NCBI RefSeq assembly: GCF_002079055.1
Contig: NC_047494.1
Coordinates: 186,001 to 250,000 of the forward strand
DNA: 64,000 bases
From: Saccharomyces paradoxus
Lineage: Eukaryota; Ascomycota; Saccharomycetes; Saccharomycetales; Saccharomycetaceae
Reading direction: 5' to 3'
The position numbers were made by a program, and so were the translations under genes. Under the pieces are notes generated by a model that searched no databases, was not told where the DNA came from, and worked only from the letters and a program-made list of their open reading frames with translations. Position 1 is the first letter of the stretch. Every line of letters starts with the position of its first letter. Shown in pieces: positions 26,500 to 36,790 of the stretch.

Positions 26500-28005
26500 T
26501 TACCTTTCTCCCATATCCATATTTTCTCTTGTCATCATTCTTCCTCTTCTTCCCTTACCTCTGGCAATCTTCTCCTTGTTTCTTCTGTTCATTTCCATAA
26601 CAACTTCCCCGTTAGCCTTATCTACAGAATCTCTTAGGGTCAATATGATGTTTTTGTCTACACTTTCCTTCGGTAGTTTCTTACCCAAAACTTCTTCGAT
26701 TCTTAAGATCAACTCTAGATCATACTGTGATACTAGCGAGATGGATTTTCCTGACCTACCAGCTCTTGCGGTTCTCCCCACTCTATGAATGTAGGACTTG
26801 GAATCCACAGGAATATCGTAGTTCACAACTATATCCACTGATGGGATATCTAGCCCTCTAGCAGCCACATCGGTAGCCACAAGAATAGATCTTTTACCTG
26901 CCTTGAAAAGATCTAGAGCCCCCATCCTTTGGTTTTGGTTCAAATCGCCATGTAACGCAGTGGCGCTAAACTCCAACAAATTACATAATCCACACAATCT
27001 TTCCGCATTGGCCTTTGTTCTTGTAAAGATGATCATTGTCTTCCCAATGAATTCATTTAATAAATAAATTAGGTATGTGTTCTTAAGACCACCTGGAACA
27101 ACCATTAGTGTTTGTACTAACGTATCTACGGTTTGGTATTTGTTTGATACGGCACACTTTACAGGATTCGTTAAACTTGCTCTTTGTAATTTATCAATTT
27201 TGGAAGTCATAGTGGCAGAAAATAGATAAGTAGTTCTTTCTTGGGTTGGAATGATTTTTAAAATTCTATCAAGAACAGGTCCGAATTCCATATCTAATAA
27301 TCTATCGGCTTCATCCATAACCAAGAATTTCAGTTTCCTTAGTGAAAATCCCTTGGTGTTTTCCAAATGATCCATTAATCTACCTGGTGTGGCAATGATA
27401 ATATGTGGCTTTCTCATCAGATCTCTGGCTTGGTCCATCATGTTCATACCACCCACAATACATGTTGACCTCACACCCATTAAGGACCCCAACGAATCAA
27501 AGGTTTCTTTAATCTGCTGTGCTAGTTCTCTTGTTGGAGCAAGAATGCACGCATAGTATGGCTCCTGATCATGCCATAAACGATTTAAAATGGGGATAGC
27601 AAATGCTGCAGTCTTACCGGAACCTGTTTGCGCAAGTCCAATTATATCATGGCCTTCTAACGCTGGAGGGATTGACTTGGATTGAATAGGAGTAGGCTTG
27701 GAATAATTCAAGTTTTTACAAGCTTGAATTAATTCGGGGACCAAATTTAGTTCGCTAAAGGATTCAAAAGATTCACTTTCATTAGCATTTTCATTTTCCG
27801 TTGACGCGGTAGATTTACTTTTTGATTTCAAAGCTTTTTTCTTTTCGGTGGTAGTATCTTCTTCAGAACCAGACTCTGTATCACTTTCTTTTTCTGCATC
27901 TATAAGCTTCTTTTGGTTTTCCAGAGCTTTTGCCTTAATCTTTTCGGCCAAAGAAGTTAATTCATTGACAGCCTTCTTTTCCTTTTTCTTAACAATTTTA
28001 GACAT
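26500..28005 (-). CDS. RRP3: DEAD-box RNA helicase Rrp3 (pre-18S rRNA processing)
   Basis: This 501-residue ATP-dependent RNA helicase is required for early pre-rRNA cleavages toward 18S rRNA in the nucleolus. Visible motifs in order: Q-motif region ([26 protein letters not shown]), Walker [31 protein letters not shown] ([11 protein letters not shown]), SAT (FSATMTSK), then [25 protein letters not shown] and [11 protein letters not shown]. The N-terminal ~85 residues are lysine/acid-rich and the C-terminus is basic ([18 protein letters not shown]). The start is the ATG at 28005; the 11 codons before it contain no ATG, and 501 residues matches S. cerevisiae. It is head-to-head with SSF1 across a ribosome-biogenesis promoter. 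Confidence 0.97.
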   Translation of the reverse strand: MSKIVKKKEKKAVNELTSLAEKIKAKALENQKKLIDAEKESDTESGSEEDTTTEKKKALKSKSKSTASTENENANESESFESFSELNLVPELIQACKNLNYSKPTPIQSKSIPPALEGHDIIGLAQTGSGKTAAFAIPILNRLWHDQEPYYACILAPTRELAQQIKETFDSLGSLMGVRSTCIVGGMNMMDQARDLMRKPHIIIATPGRLMDHLENTKGFSLRKLKFLVMDEADRLLDMEFGPVLDRILKIIPTQERTTYLFSATMTSKIDKLQRASLTNPVKCAVSNKYQTVDTLVQTLMVVPGGLKNTYLIYLLNEFIGKTMIIFTRTKANAERLCGLCNLLEFSATALHGDLNQNQRMGALDLFKAGKRSILVATDVAARGLDIPSVDIVVNYDIPVDSKSYIHRVGRTARAGRSGKSISLVSQYDLELILRIEEVLGKKLPKESVDKNIILTLRDSVDKANGEVVMEMNRRNKEKIARGKGRRGRMMTRENMDMGER

Positions 28006-28296
28006 CTTTACAGCTTGTTCAGTGAGGGTGCTTATCAAATTACTAGTATATATTCTTTATTAGATGCGCTACAGTTCTATGTATATATACTATTCCTAAA
28101 TGCTCATCGATTAATTTAAATTTTTCATTTTCTGTCGCCTCAAACGAAAATGAAATTTTTCACTGAAAAAAAAAAAAGAGAAGAGAAAGAAGCTCATCTC
28201 ATCGCGATATTTGTTCGATAATCTGCCTTTGAGTGAATAGTAGTTTTAATAATAAAGATAGTATAATCCAGATATAGTTGACATCTATACTTCAAG
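28006..28296. promoter_or_regulatory. bidirectional RRP3-SSF1 promoter with PAC and RRPE-like elements
   Basis: An exact PAC element (CTCATCGC) is at 28198-28205. An RRPE-like TGAAATTTTTCA is at 28151-28162, with a second similar AAATTTTTCA at about 28118-28127. A run of A lies between them. Both flanking genes act in ribosome assembly, so one shared element set probably controls both directions. Confidence 0.8.
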
Positions 28297-29658
28297 ATGG
28301 CCAAGAGAAGACAAAAGAAAAGGACGCATGCACAACTTACACCTGAGCAGGAACAAGGTATACCTAAGTCGATGGTAATCAGAGTGGGTCAAACTTCATT
28401 GGCTAACCATTCTCTGAACCAATTAGTAAAGGATTTCCGTCAAATTATGCAACCGCATACGGCTATAAAATTGAAAGAGCGCAAGTCCAATAAACTGAAG
28501 GATTTCGTTGTTATGTGTGGCCCATTAGGTGTTACTCATCTTTTCATGTTCACTCAATCTGAAAAGACAGGCAATGTTTCATTAAAGATAGCTAGAACTC
28601 CACAGGGTCCTACTGTTACGTTTCAGGTGTTGGATTATTCTCTGGGTAAGGATATCAAGAAGTTTTTGAAGAGACCAAAATCGTTAAATAATGATGATGT
28701 ATTAAATCCTCCATTGTTAGTCTTGAATGGGTTTTCCACATCCAAAAAACCTGGTGAAGGCGACCAGGATGTAAACGTTGAGAAGGTTATTGTTTCCATG
28801 TTCCAAAATATTTTTCCACCTCTGAATCCGGCAAGAACTTCGTTGAATTCTATTAAGCGTGTGTTTATGATCAATAAGGACAGAGAAACAGGTGAAATTT
28901 CTATGCGCCATTACTTCATTGATATCCGAGAAGTGGAAATCTCTAGAAATCTAAAAAGACTTTATAGAGCCAAAAACAATTTAAGTAAAACAGTGCCGAA
29001 TTTGCATCGAAAAGAAGATATTTCTTCTTTGATATTAGATCACGACTTAGGCGCCTATACATCAGAATCTGAAATTGAAGATGATGCTATTGTGAAGGTC
29101 GTTGATAATCAGGATGTGAAGGCAAAGCATTCTCAAAGTTCGAAGCCGCAAAGAACGCCGGTCGAAAAGTCTGATATTAAAGGGCATCAAAAAGAAACAG
29201 AAGAAGAAGATGTAGAAATGGAGGAACCTAAACCCTCAGAAACTCCCCAACCAACTCCACGTAAGAAGGCTATCAAACTAACTGAATTAGGACCAAGATT
29301 AACTCTGAAACTGATCAAGATAGAAGAAGGTATCTGTTCAGGTAAAGTGTTGCATCACGAATTTGTTCAGAAATCAAGCGAAGAAATTAAAGCCTTGGAA
29401 AGGAGACACGCTGCGAAGATGAGACTCAAGGAACAAAGAAAGAAGGAGCAAGAAGAAAACATTGCAAAAAAGAAGGCCGTTAAAGACGCTAAGAAGCAAC
29501 GTAAATTGGAAAGAAGAAAAGCTAGAGCAGCAGAAGAGGGCGAAGGCCAAGGCAAAGATGACGCTATGAGCGATGAAGAGTCTTCATCGAGTGAAGGTGA
29601 GCATTATAGTGACGTACCAGAGGATCTAGATAGTGATTTATTCAGTGAAGTCGAATAA
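28297..29658 (+). CDS. SSF1: Brix-domain 60S assembly factor Ssf1
   Basis: This 453-residue nucleolar protein equals yeast Ssf1. It binds 66S pre-ribosomes and is needed for correct 27S pre-rRNA cleavage (partly redundant with Ssf2; also named for a mating effect). The Brix domain spans ~28-350, with the typical strand blocks SMVIRVGQTSLANHSLNQLVKDFRQIMQP, DFVVMCGPLGVTHLFMFTQSEKTGNVSLKIARTPQGPTVTFQV and VFMINKDRETGEISMRHYFIDI. It is interrupted by an acidic/Pro insertion (~255-325). The C-terminus is a long basic coiled coil (RRHAAKMRLKEQRKKEQEENIAKKKAVKDAKKQRK), then an acidic Ser tail. It shares its promoter with RRP3. Confidence 0.96.
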   Translation: MAKRRQKKRTHAQLTPEQEQGIPKSMVIRVGQTSLANHSLNQLVKDFRQIMQPHTAIKLKERKSNKLKDFVVMCGPLGVTHLFMFTQSEKTGNVSLKIARTPQGPTVTFQVLDYSLGKDIKKFLKRPKSLNNDDVLNPPLLVLNGFSTSKKPGEGDQDVNVEKVIVSMFQNIFPPLNPARTSLNSIKRVFMINKDRETGEISMRHYFIDIREVEISRNLKRLYRAKNNLSKTVPNLHRKEDISSLILDHDLGAYTSESEIEDDAIVKVVDNQDVKAKHSQSSKPQRTPVEKSDIKGHQKETEEEDVEMEEPKPSETPQPTPRKKAIKLTELGPRLTLKLIKIEEGICSGKVLHHEFVQKSSEEIKALERRHAAKMRLKEQRKKEQEENIAKKKAVKDAKKQRKLERRKARAAEEGEGQGKDDAMSDEESSSSEGEHYSDVPEDLDSDLFSEVE

Positions 29659-29935
29659 GTTGTTCTCCGATACCAAGAAAATTTTAGTTTAAGGCTGGTT
29701 GACCACCAACGCCCGTATACTTCTCCACTTTAGGTAAATTGCATACTTAATACATATAAACTCTTTGTCTTTAAATTATAGTCTAAAGTGAAGCATGGAT
29801 CTTAGAAGGCATGTGAAAAAAAGTTCAACCTAACCTTTTTTTTGGGCCATTTTAAGCTAGTGTTTTGATACATAAGCGTGGCTGGGACATTGAAGGGATG
29901 CGCTTATTCACTAATCCAAAGCTTGAATTATCAGC

Positions 29936-30778
29936 ATGAAATCTAAAACGTGGATTTTCAAGGATATCTTATCTAGCCACCGCATTAAAGCGTTCGATAG
30001 TCTGCTTTCGAGGAGACTCCCTGCATCAAAGGCAACGAAGCATCTTCAAGTGGGAGAGCATTTCCTGTTCTTCCCACCATCGTTTGAAAAACTGGATAGA
30101 GATGGTTATTTTAACTACCAAAATCCTGCTATTCTATTAGGGAACCCTGATTTACGTTATCGTAGAAGGATTTGGGGACAAGGAGAGCTTATTCAGTATT
30201 TACCGGTCAACTTAGACCAGGAGTATACATGCCACGAATCAATCAAATACGTAAAAAAATTACGAGACGACCATATTGTGTGTATTGAAAGGTCCGTTTT
30301 ACAAGAAAGGCCTGAAAATGTGTCGAGTGCTACTTCCATCTGCTTATTGGAGAGAAGAGTGTTAATGTACACCAATTCATTCGCTAACAAGATTGCAGTA
30401 AAGGTCCCCGTGGAGAAGGAGAAATATAAAAGATTAATAAGTTTTACTATTACTGATATGGATATTGTAGCTTACGGTCAGATGTCTCTGAATCCGCATC
30501 GAATTCATTGGGACAAAGAATACAGCCGCCATGTTGAGGGCTACGATGATATCATCATGCAAGGTCCCTTTTCGGTCCAATTATTACTAAAATGCATCCA
30601 GCCACTTTTGGAAAAACCGATCAAGCAACTGCGATACCGCAATTTGAATTATATATACCCAAACACTACTTTGAGCATATGTCAGTCTTTGAACTCTTCG
30701 AGCAGGAAGTACACCTTTCAAGTTAGGGACCTTCAGGAAACCAACCTGGTCTACTTGAAAGCTGATGTTTTCTGTTGA
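29936..30778 (+). CDS. HTD2: mitochondrial 3-hydroxyacyl-thioester dehydratase Htd2
   Basis: This 280-residue protein equals yeast Htd2, the dehydratase of mitochondrial type II fatty-acid synthesis (the pathway that makes the octanoyl precursor of lipoic acid). The N-terminus MKSKTWIFKDILSSHRIKAFDSLLSRRLPASKATK is basic and fits a mitochondrial presequence. The hydratase-type hot-dog domain is in the C-terminal half, with the catalytic Asp/His region QMSLNPHRIHWDKEYSRHVEGYDDIIMQGPFSVQLLL. This enzyme has two hot-dog halves and only the second holds the motif. It is 277 bp downstream of SSF1 in the same direction. Confidence 0.94.
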   Translation: MKSKTWIFKDILSSHRIKAFDSLLSRRLPASKATKHLQVGEHFLFFPPSFEKLDRDGYFNYQNPAILLGNPDLRYRRRIWGQGELIQYLPVNLDQEYTCHESIKYVKKLRDDHIVCIERSVLQERPENVSSATSICLLERRVLMYTNSFANKIAVKVPVEKEKYKRLISFTITDMDIVAYGQMSLNPHRIHWDKEYSRHVEGYDDIIMQGPFSVQLLLKCIQPLLEKPIKQLRYRNLNYIYPNTTLSICQSLNSSSRKYTFQVRDLQETNLVYLKADVFC

Positions 30779-31091
30779 GAAAGACAAAAGCTGTTCTTCT
30801 ACGGACAGCCACTACCTGTGTGTTTCTTGTCTCTTGAAACAATACTATTGGCTACTAAATAGTGGAAGGCCACGAACGAGATGACCATAATATCTCGCCA
30901 TCACCAGGTTGACGGTAAACGCATTGCGGGAAGAACTGAAAAAAGGTGGGAAAAAAATAAAAAGTAAAGTGAAAATTAAATTTAATTAATATTTCCATTT
31001 CAATGCAAAGTGCTTCTCTTGATCAGTTTCATATCAAACGGCATAGCAAAGGTGTGTTTTGCTAAGTTAACTTTTACACAAGTGGAAGAAA
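30779..31091. other. HTD2 3' flank and DYS1 promoter
   Basis: This 313-bp spacer ends in an AT-rich A/T-tract region (30950-30995) before DYS1. No named regulatory motif was recognised and there is no gene. Confidence 0.4.
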
Positions 31092-32255
31092 ATGACCGAT
31101 ATCAACGAAAAACTACCAGAGTTATTGCAAGACGCTGTCTTGAAAGCATCTGTTCCTATTCCGGATGACTTCGTTAAGGTTCAAGGTATTGACTACTCAA
31201 AGCCTGAAGCCACTAATATGAGAGCAACTGACTTAATTGATGCCATGAAGACCATGGGTTTCCAAGCTAGTTCTGTAGGCACTGCCTGTGAAATTATTGA
31301 TAGTATGAGATCATGGAGAGGTAAGCATATCGACGAATTGGATGACCATGAAAAGAAAGGTTGCTTCGATGAGGAAGGGTACCAAAAGACTACTATCTTT
31401 ATGGGTTACACTTCTAACTTGATCAGTTCCGGTGTACGTGAAACTTTGCGTTATTTGGTTCAGCACAAGATGGTTGATGCTGTTGTTACTTCTGCTGGTG
31501 GTGTGGAAGAAGATTTAATCAAATGTCTTGCTCCTACTTACTTGGGTGAATTTGCATTGAAAGGTAAGTCTTTGCGTGACCAAGGTATGAATCGTATTGG
31601 TAATTTGCTTGTTCCAAACGATAACTACTGTAAGTTTGAAGAGTGGATTGTTCCAATCTTGGATAAGATGTTGGAAGAACAGGATGAGTACGTAAAGAAA
31701 CATGGAGCTGATTGTTTGGAAGCTAACCAAGACGTGGATTCACCAATCTGGACCCCATCTAAGATGATTGATCGTTTCGGTAAGGAAATCAACGATGAAT
31801 CATCCGTCTTGTACTGGGCCCACAAGAACAAAATCCCAATCTTTTGTCCATCTTTGACCGATGGGTCAATCGGTGATATGTTGTTTTTCCATACTTTCAA
31901 AGCATCGCCAAAACAACTAAGAGTTGACATTGTTGGAGATATCCGCAAAATCAACTCAATGTCCATGGCCGCTTACAGAGCCGGTATGATTATCCTAGGT
32001 GGTGGTTTGATCAAGCATCACATTGCCAATGCTTGTTTAATGAGAAATGGTGCTGATTACGCTGTTTACATCAACACTGGCCAAGAGTACGATGGTTCTG
32101 ATGCAGGTGCTAGACCCGACGAAGCTGTGTCTTGGGGTAAGATCAAGGCTGAAGCCAAATCCGTCAAACTTTTTGCTGATGTTACCACTGTTCTCCCATT
32201 GATTGTTGCTGCTACTTTTGCCAGTGGTAGGCCAATCAAAAAAGTTAGGAATTGA
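31092..32255 (+). CDS. DYS1: deoxyhypusine synthase Dys1
   Basis: This 387-residue enzyme transfers the aminobutyl group of spermidine to a lysine of eIF5A, the first step of hypusine formation. The catalytic lysine that forms the enzyme imine is K350 in [11 protein letters not shown], the same number as in S. cerevisiae. The surrounding signature [26 protein letters not shown] is intact, as is the NAD-binding region [23 protein letters not shown] near residues 135-155. The enzyme is a cytosolic tetramer and essential. Strong codon bias toward GGT, GCT, TTG and AAG fits high expression. Confidence 0.98.
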   Translation: MTDINEKLPELLQDAVLKASVPIPDDFVKVQGIDYSKPEATNMRATDLIDAMKTMGFQASSVGTACEIIDSMRSWRGKHIDELDDHEKKGCFDEEGYQKTTIFMGYTSNLISSGVRETLRYLVQHKMVDAVVTSAGGVEEDLIKCLAPTYLGEFALKGKSLRDQGMNRIGNLLVPNDNYCKFEEWIVPILDKMLEEQDEYVKKHGADCLEANQDVDSPIWTPSKMIDRFGKEINDESSVLYWAHKNKIPIFCPSLTDGSIGDMLFFHTFKASPKQLRVDIVGDIRKINSMSMAAYRAGMIILGGGLIKHHIANACLMRNGADYAVYINTGQEYDGSDAGARPDEAVSWGKIKAEAKSVKLFADVTTVLPLIVAATFASGRPIKKVRN

Positions 32256-32538
32256 TGAAAGGATTTTGAGATGAAGGAAAAAATGAATCTGTACTATTTC
32301 TTTTTTTTGTGCGAAAATTTTGTTTTGATATAGAGATAAATAAAAAATGAACATATTATAATATCAAAAAGTATAATGTAATGTTTGCGATAAAGATGAA
32401 TGAATTACATTTCTAAACGTGCCGCTTGGGTGCACACGGCCATAAAAGTATGTGACTATTTATGTATATATATATATATGACTGTCAGTGTCTGCGTTCG
32501 TAATTTATAGATGCGTAAACAGCGGCTTTATATTTTTA

Positions 32539-33618
32539 TTAGTTGCCGTTACCTCTCATTTTTTCGGCGGTTAGAATATCACTGCCTATGGATTCCATTA
32601 CGTTTTTCTCAATCAGTTCACCTATATTTGAGTAGACCATACTAGCTTCGTAAGCGCTCACTATACGCTGTTGAGTGATGCCAATTTCGCAGAACGCCAA
32701 CGCTTTTATCACGTTCGCATATCGGCAAATTGCTTGTCGTATGTTGTTCGATATCAAAGGGTCGTTTTCGTCGGAGTATATTTGCCATGAAGATTCTTCT
32801 TCTAGTCTTGTGATTGAGGGATTCAATGATACTGCACCAGTAGGCCCAGGCGATTTACTTGAGGCGCTGTTGTTCGCGGACGGCGTATCCCTTGCTAAAT
32901 CCATCTGAGATGTTTTCCTTAACCATATGTAACCATTGACTCCGAGAACCACGGTTATGTTGCCGGGCAAATTATGAGTATGGTTCTTGGCTCTGACGAT
33001 TAAAGAACTCGGAACTTGGCAAAACATACCATTTCTTAACTTCCCATACTTTAGAGATCTGGTGTGTAGGGATGCACTACCATCTTGGAATAATGACTGA
33101 ACTTCTGCATTCAGTAGATCACCTTCTTTGAGGAAGCTTCTCATTTGCAGTTCATCACTTTCAGATTTTCTTCTTAGAATACCACCTGGCAAATTCACAG
33201 AGCCTAACATAAGCACTGCATGTTGCTTACCGCCAATGTCCACTTTCCATCTCTTATTTCCCACTTCAGCAATTCTTCCTACGACGTGATCACCGGTCTC
33301 TGGAGCATAACGGCCTTTCAATGGAATAACCGATAGCAGCCTATTGACACGCGATACGGTACCGGCAACGGAGGAGTAAGTCATATTATCAAGAAAATAC
33401 GTACCGTGACCTCTCATCCAGATAGGGTCGTCAGTGACCAGTTCACCTGGTGTCACAATTTGAGAATCAGACTCATCTTTAGAAGCTGAGTTAACATCCC
33501 GCATATATATATCTTGTTCATCGTCTTCGTCATCTGATATCCCTGAGTTGTTATAGGACAGGTTAGATGAATTTTGAAAGGCACCGTTCCGCTTGGTAAT
33601 TGTGATAACTTCAGACAT
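32539..33618 (-). CDS. RRP4: exosome S1/KH cap subunit Rrp4
   Basis: This 359-residue protein equals yeast Rrp4, one of three RNA-binding cap subunits of the RNA exosome (3' processing of 5.8S rRNA, snoRNAs and decay). After an acidic N-terminus (SDDEDDEQDIYMRD), the N-terminal domain contains the ELVTDDPIWMRGHGTYF block. The S1 domain is near 107-190 (GDHVVGRIAEVGNKRWKVDIGG...) and a KH domain at ~200-290 (GMFCQVPSSLIVRAKNHTHNLPGNITVVLGVNGYIWL). It is divergent from TRM5 with a 226-bp promoter holding an exact PAC element. Confidence 0.97.
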   Translation of the reverse strand: MSEVITITKRNGAFQNSSNLSYNNSGISDDEDDEQDIYMRDVNSASKDESDSQIVTPGELVTDDPIWMRGHGTYFLDNMTYSSVAGTVSRVNRLLSVIPLKGRYAPETGDHVVGRIAEVGNKRWKVDIGGKQHAVLMLGSVNLPGGILRRKSESDELQMRSFLKEGDLLNAEVQSLFQDGSASLHTRSLKYGKLRNGMFCQVPSSLIVRAKNHTHNLPGNITVVLGVNGYIWLRKTSQMDLARDTPSANNSASSKSPGPTGAVSLNPSITRLEEESSWQIYSDENDPLISNNIRQAICRYANVIKALAFCEIGITQQRIVSAYEASMVYSNIGELIEKNVMESIGSDILTAEKMRGNGN

Positions 33619-33723
33619 CTCTGTTTACCTCTGTGTGGTTGCTTAAAGATTTAAAATGAAGCACTGCTTAAAGGAAAGATGTTTTTCTTCTAATTTTGGT
33701 TTCATTTTCTTTTTTTTTCACCT

Positions 33724-33731
33724 CATCGCTC
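33724..33731. promoter_or_regulatory. PAC element in the RRP4-TRM5 divergent promoter
   Basis: CTCATCGC is an exact PAC (Dot6/Tod6) motif about 105 bp before RRP4 and 115 bp before TRM5. Both genes act in RNA processing or modification, so shared growth-linked control is plausible. Confidence 0.6.
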
Positions 33732-33844
33732 AGTTCCAAGTTCCATATTGAGAGAAAGAAAAAGAAAGAAAAAGAGAGTTCCACTGAGAAACTTTGAATA
33801 AGACAGTTTAAACTAGAAGCAAAAGCAAGACTACTTTTCATTGC

Positions 33845-35344
33845 ATGAAAATTGCACTGCCAGTATTCCGGAGACTTAACAGATTGATCAGTTCGTATAA
33901 GATGTCAGGAGTGTTCCCATACAACCCACCGGTAAATCGTGAAATGCGAGAATTGGATAGGTCATTTTTTGTCACCAAGATACCAATGTGTGCAGTCAAG
34001 TTCCCCGAACCCAAAAATATCAGCCTGTTCTCTAAAAACTTCAAGAATTGCATTCTGAGGGTGCCACGTATCCCGCACGTTGTTAAGTTACACGCAGCCA
34101 AGACAGTGGACGAACCGACAAGCGTACAGAACAAGAAGCTGAAGACGGCAGCTGGTAATAATGGCCCAATAATGAAAGGTGTGCTGCTACACGAATCCAT
34201 CCACAGCGTCGAGGATGCGTATGCAAACTTGCCCGAGGAGGCATTGGCGTTTCTCAAGGAGAACAGTGCGGAAATTGTACCACATGAATATGTGCTCGAT
34301 TATGATTTCTGGAAGGCTGAGGAGATTCTTCGAGCAGTACTGCCTGAGCAATTCCTGGAAGAAGTCCCAACGGGTTTCACCATCACAGGCCACGTTGCGC
34401 ATTTGAACTTGCGTACCGAGTTCAAACCATTCGACTCGCTCATCGGTCAAGTTATCCTGGACAAGAACAACAAAATTGAATGTGTCGTAGACAAAGTCAG
34501 CTCCATTGCTACACAGTTCAGAACTTTCCCTATGAAAGTTATCGCTGGGAAAAGCGATAGTTTAGTGGTCGAGCAGAAAGAATCCAACTGCACCTTCAAA
34601 TTCGACTTTAGCAAGGTTTACTGGAACTCTAGACTGCACACAGAGCATGAAAGACTGGTCAAACAATACTTCCAGCCTGGCCAAGTAGTCTGCGATGTCT
34701 TCGCAGGCGTGGGGCCCTTTGCCATACCCGCAGGCAAGAAGGATGTCATCGTTTTGGCCAACGACTTGAATCCGGAAAGCTACAAGTACTTGAAAGAGAA
34801 CATCGCGCTGAACAAAGTGACGAAGACCGTTAAATTCTTTAACATGGACGGCGCTGAGTTCATCCGCCGTTCGCCACAGCTATTACAACAGTGGATTCAA
34901 GATGAAGAGGGCGGCAAGATTACGATTCCTCTGCCTTTGAAGAAACGACACAGATCTCAGCAACACCAGGAACAACAACCGCCACAACCACGCACCAAAG
35001 AAGTGATCATTCCGTCACATATTAGCCACTATGTCATGAATCTCCCAGACAGCGCCATTTCCTTCCTAGGAAACTTCCGCGGCATCTTTGCAACACACAC
35101 CCACACTGCTACTGATACCATCAAAATGCCATGGGTGCACGTGCATTGTTTCGAAAAGTACCCGCCTGGCGAGGATGTCACTGAGCACGAGTTGCATGCG
35201 CGCGTGCATGCACGTATTATTGCCGCGCTCAAGGTCACCGCGGACGACCTTCCATTGAGTGCCGTCTCGTTGCATTTGGTGCGCAAAGTTGCGCCTACGA
35301 AACCGATGTATTGCGCGAGTTTCCAACTTCCGGCTACCGTGTGA
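33845..35344 (+). CDS. TRM5: tRNA (guanine37-N1)-methyltransferase Trm5
   Basis: This 499-residue enzyme equals yeast Trm5. It makes m1G37 in tRNAs using S-adenosylmethionine, preventing +1 frameshifting. The Rossmann-type class I methyltransferase domain has the SAM motif VVCDVFAGVGPFAIPAGKK, then VLANDLNPESYKYLKENI and HVHCFEKYPPG near the end. The N-terminal D1-like region (~45-160) recognises the tRNA elbow. A second in-frame ATG at 33902 (Met20, MSGVFPYNPPV) follows a basic, Leu/Ile-rich leader (MKIALPVFRRLNRLISSYK). Trm5 serves both nucleus and mitochondria, and this two-start layout fits a longer mitochondrial and a shorter nuclear form. It is divergent from RRP4. Confidence 0.97.
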   Translation: MKIALPVFRRLNRLISSYKMSGVFPYNPPVNREMRELDRSFFVTKIPMCAVKFPEPKNISLFSKNFKNCILRVPRIPHVVKLHAAKTVDEPTSVQNKKLKTAAGNNGPIMKGVLLHESIHSVEDAYANLPEEALAFLKENSAEIVPHEYVLDYDFWKAEEILRAVLPEQFLEEVPTGFTITGHVAHLNLRTEFKPFDSLIGQVILDKNNKIECVVDKVSSIATQFRTFPMKVIAGKSDSLVVEQKESNCTFKFDFSKVYWNSRLHTEHERLVKQYFQPGQVVCDVFAGVGPFAIPAGKKDVIVLANDLNPESYKYLKENIALNKVTKTVKFFNMDGAEFIRRSPQLLQQWIQDEEGGKITIPLPLKKRHRSQQHQEQQPPQPRTKEVIIPSHISHYVMNLPDSAISFLGNFRGIFATHTHTATDTIKMPWVHVHCFEKYPPGEDVTEHELHARVHARIIAALKVTADDLPLSAVSLHLVRKVAPTKPMYCASFQLPATV

Positions 35345-35964
35345 AGCGACCTGCTCTTGCAGTTTGCCGTGGGAAGAAAGGGCAAAAAAGACGACCACAG
35401 GGAAAAAGAAACGAGATGACTAACACCTTTATCTTCGAGAAGGCGCGGGGCTGACAGGGCACGCGATGCGTCATACCATTTGAATACAACACAACCCGTT
35501 TTCTGTAATATAAGTAAGAAGAAGAAACCAGAAAGTGGGATAAAGAGCTTATAGTGTAAAATTATTTTAACTTGTTGTTGTATTCCTGAATTTTTCTCTC
35601 ACTACCGTAACAACGTGGTAGTTGGCAGAATATATATATTCTTGGCAACCTAGTTGTTACTCAAACAAAAGAAAAAAAAAAGTCCCCCCCTTCCCCTCCT
35701 CTATTCACTCGCATTTAGCATTCGCATACATTTTTATATCTGTTTTTTCCGTTTTGTTTTTGGTTTTCTTAGGTTCGATAAAATTACAACAATGCACTCT
35801 TCCATCTTCTAAATTTTCCTTTTATTAAGGATGCGCGCAATAGAAGAGATAGGCAATAATAGAATCTACGAAGATATTATTGTAAGGATAAGCATTACAA
35901 AAATAAAATAAGTTCTAAAATAAAAAAAAAAGAAAAATAAAATAAAAACAAAATAAAAATAAAT
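35345..35964. promoter_or_regulatory. PCL5 promoter/leader with two short upstream ORFs
   Basis: This 620-bp spacer precedes PCL5. It contains a Gcn4-like near-match TGACTAA at about 35417-35423 (one base from the TGACTCA core), T- and C-rich tracts at 35670-35710, and two short ATG frames: 35792-35812 (7 codons with stop) and 35831-35911 (27 codons with stop). The last 50 bases before the PCL5 ATG are almost pure A/T. PCL5 is a Gcn4 target in S. cerevisiae. No gene other than the uORFs is seen. Confidence 0.45.
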
Positions 35965-36654
35965 ATGTATGGAAATCATAGATTTACCCCTGATTCCAAA
36001 GAATTCAATGCTGTCGTCAAGAGTAAGGAATTTTCCACTAGCAGAAATCCGTATCAGACTCCACCTTCAGAGTACAACAGCATCCATCATCAGACGAATC
36101 ACATCAAAAGAAAGACAAATCTAGCAATCACCATATCAAATTTCTTGTCTGAGATCAGTCGGCCTCTTTCAAATGGCAAAATCAACAACTCCACCCACAA
36201 CATTTTGAAATTTTTGAATGAAGTACTTAAGAGATCAAAGTGTAGTAAAGAAAACGCTATCTTGGCCACTTTCTACTTCCAAAAGATTTACCAATCAAGA
36301 GATGCCCAGAATGAGTCCTCGTTGCCTGAATTTTCGCACTGTTCCCGGAGGATTTTTCTCTGTTGTCTTATTCTGTCACACAAATTTTTGAACGACAATA
36401 CCTATTCGATGAAAAATTGGCAAATTATAAGTGGGCTTCAAGCCAAGGATCTATCTCTCATGGAAAGATGGTGTCTGGGTAAGCTTAACTACGAGCTGGC
36501 CGTTTCATATGATGAGCTTTTGCTATGGGAAACAAACACTCTAATGAAAAAGAAGTTTCGTTCCGGAACTCCCGCCAACGCTCCGGTGAAGAGACCCAGA
36601 GAATCTGATCATGATTGCGATGCGCATTCTTGGAAACTAATTAAATCTTGTTAG
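35965..36654 (+). CDS. PCL5: Pho85 cyclin Pcl5
   Basis: This 229-residue cyclin equals yeast Pcl5. It activates the Pho85 kinase toward Gcn4, marking Gcn4 for degradation; Pcl5 is itself induced by Gcn4 and very unstable, forming a feedback loop. The cyclin box lies at about residues 55-190. Typical stretches are HNILKFLNEVLKRSKCSKENAILATFYFQKIYQ, then RRIFLCCLILSHKFLNDNTYSMKNWQIISGLQAKDLSLMERWCLGKLNYELAVS. N- and C-terminal tails are short, basic and Ser/Lys-rich. The start is the first ATG after the A-rich leader. The neighbouring tRNA gene and LTR lie downstream. Confidence 0.95.
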   Translation: MYGNHRFTPDSKEFNAVVKSKEFSTSRNPYQTPPSEYNSIHHQTNHIKRKTNLAITISNFLSEISRPLSNGKINNSTHNILKFLNEVLKRSKCSKENAILATFYFQKIYQSRDAQNESSLPEFSHCSRRIFLCCLILSHKFLNDNTYSMKNWQIISGLQAKDLSLMERWCLGKLNYELAVSYDELLLWETNTLMKKKFRSGTPANAPVKRPRESDHDCDAHSWKLIKSC

Positions 36655-36790
36655 TTGCAAGAAAATATATATCATTCACTCATTAATAAATTTTTTTCTT
36701 TTGCTTTTTAAGCTTTTGATTTATTCGAATACATGCCATTTAAGGATACATTAATATGATTAGTAAAAAATATGTGGGTTTTTGCAAAAA

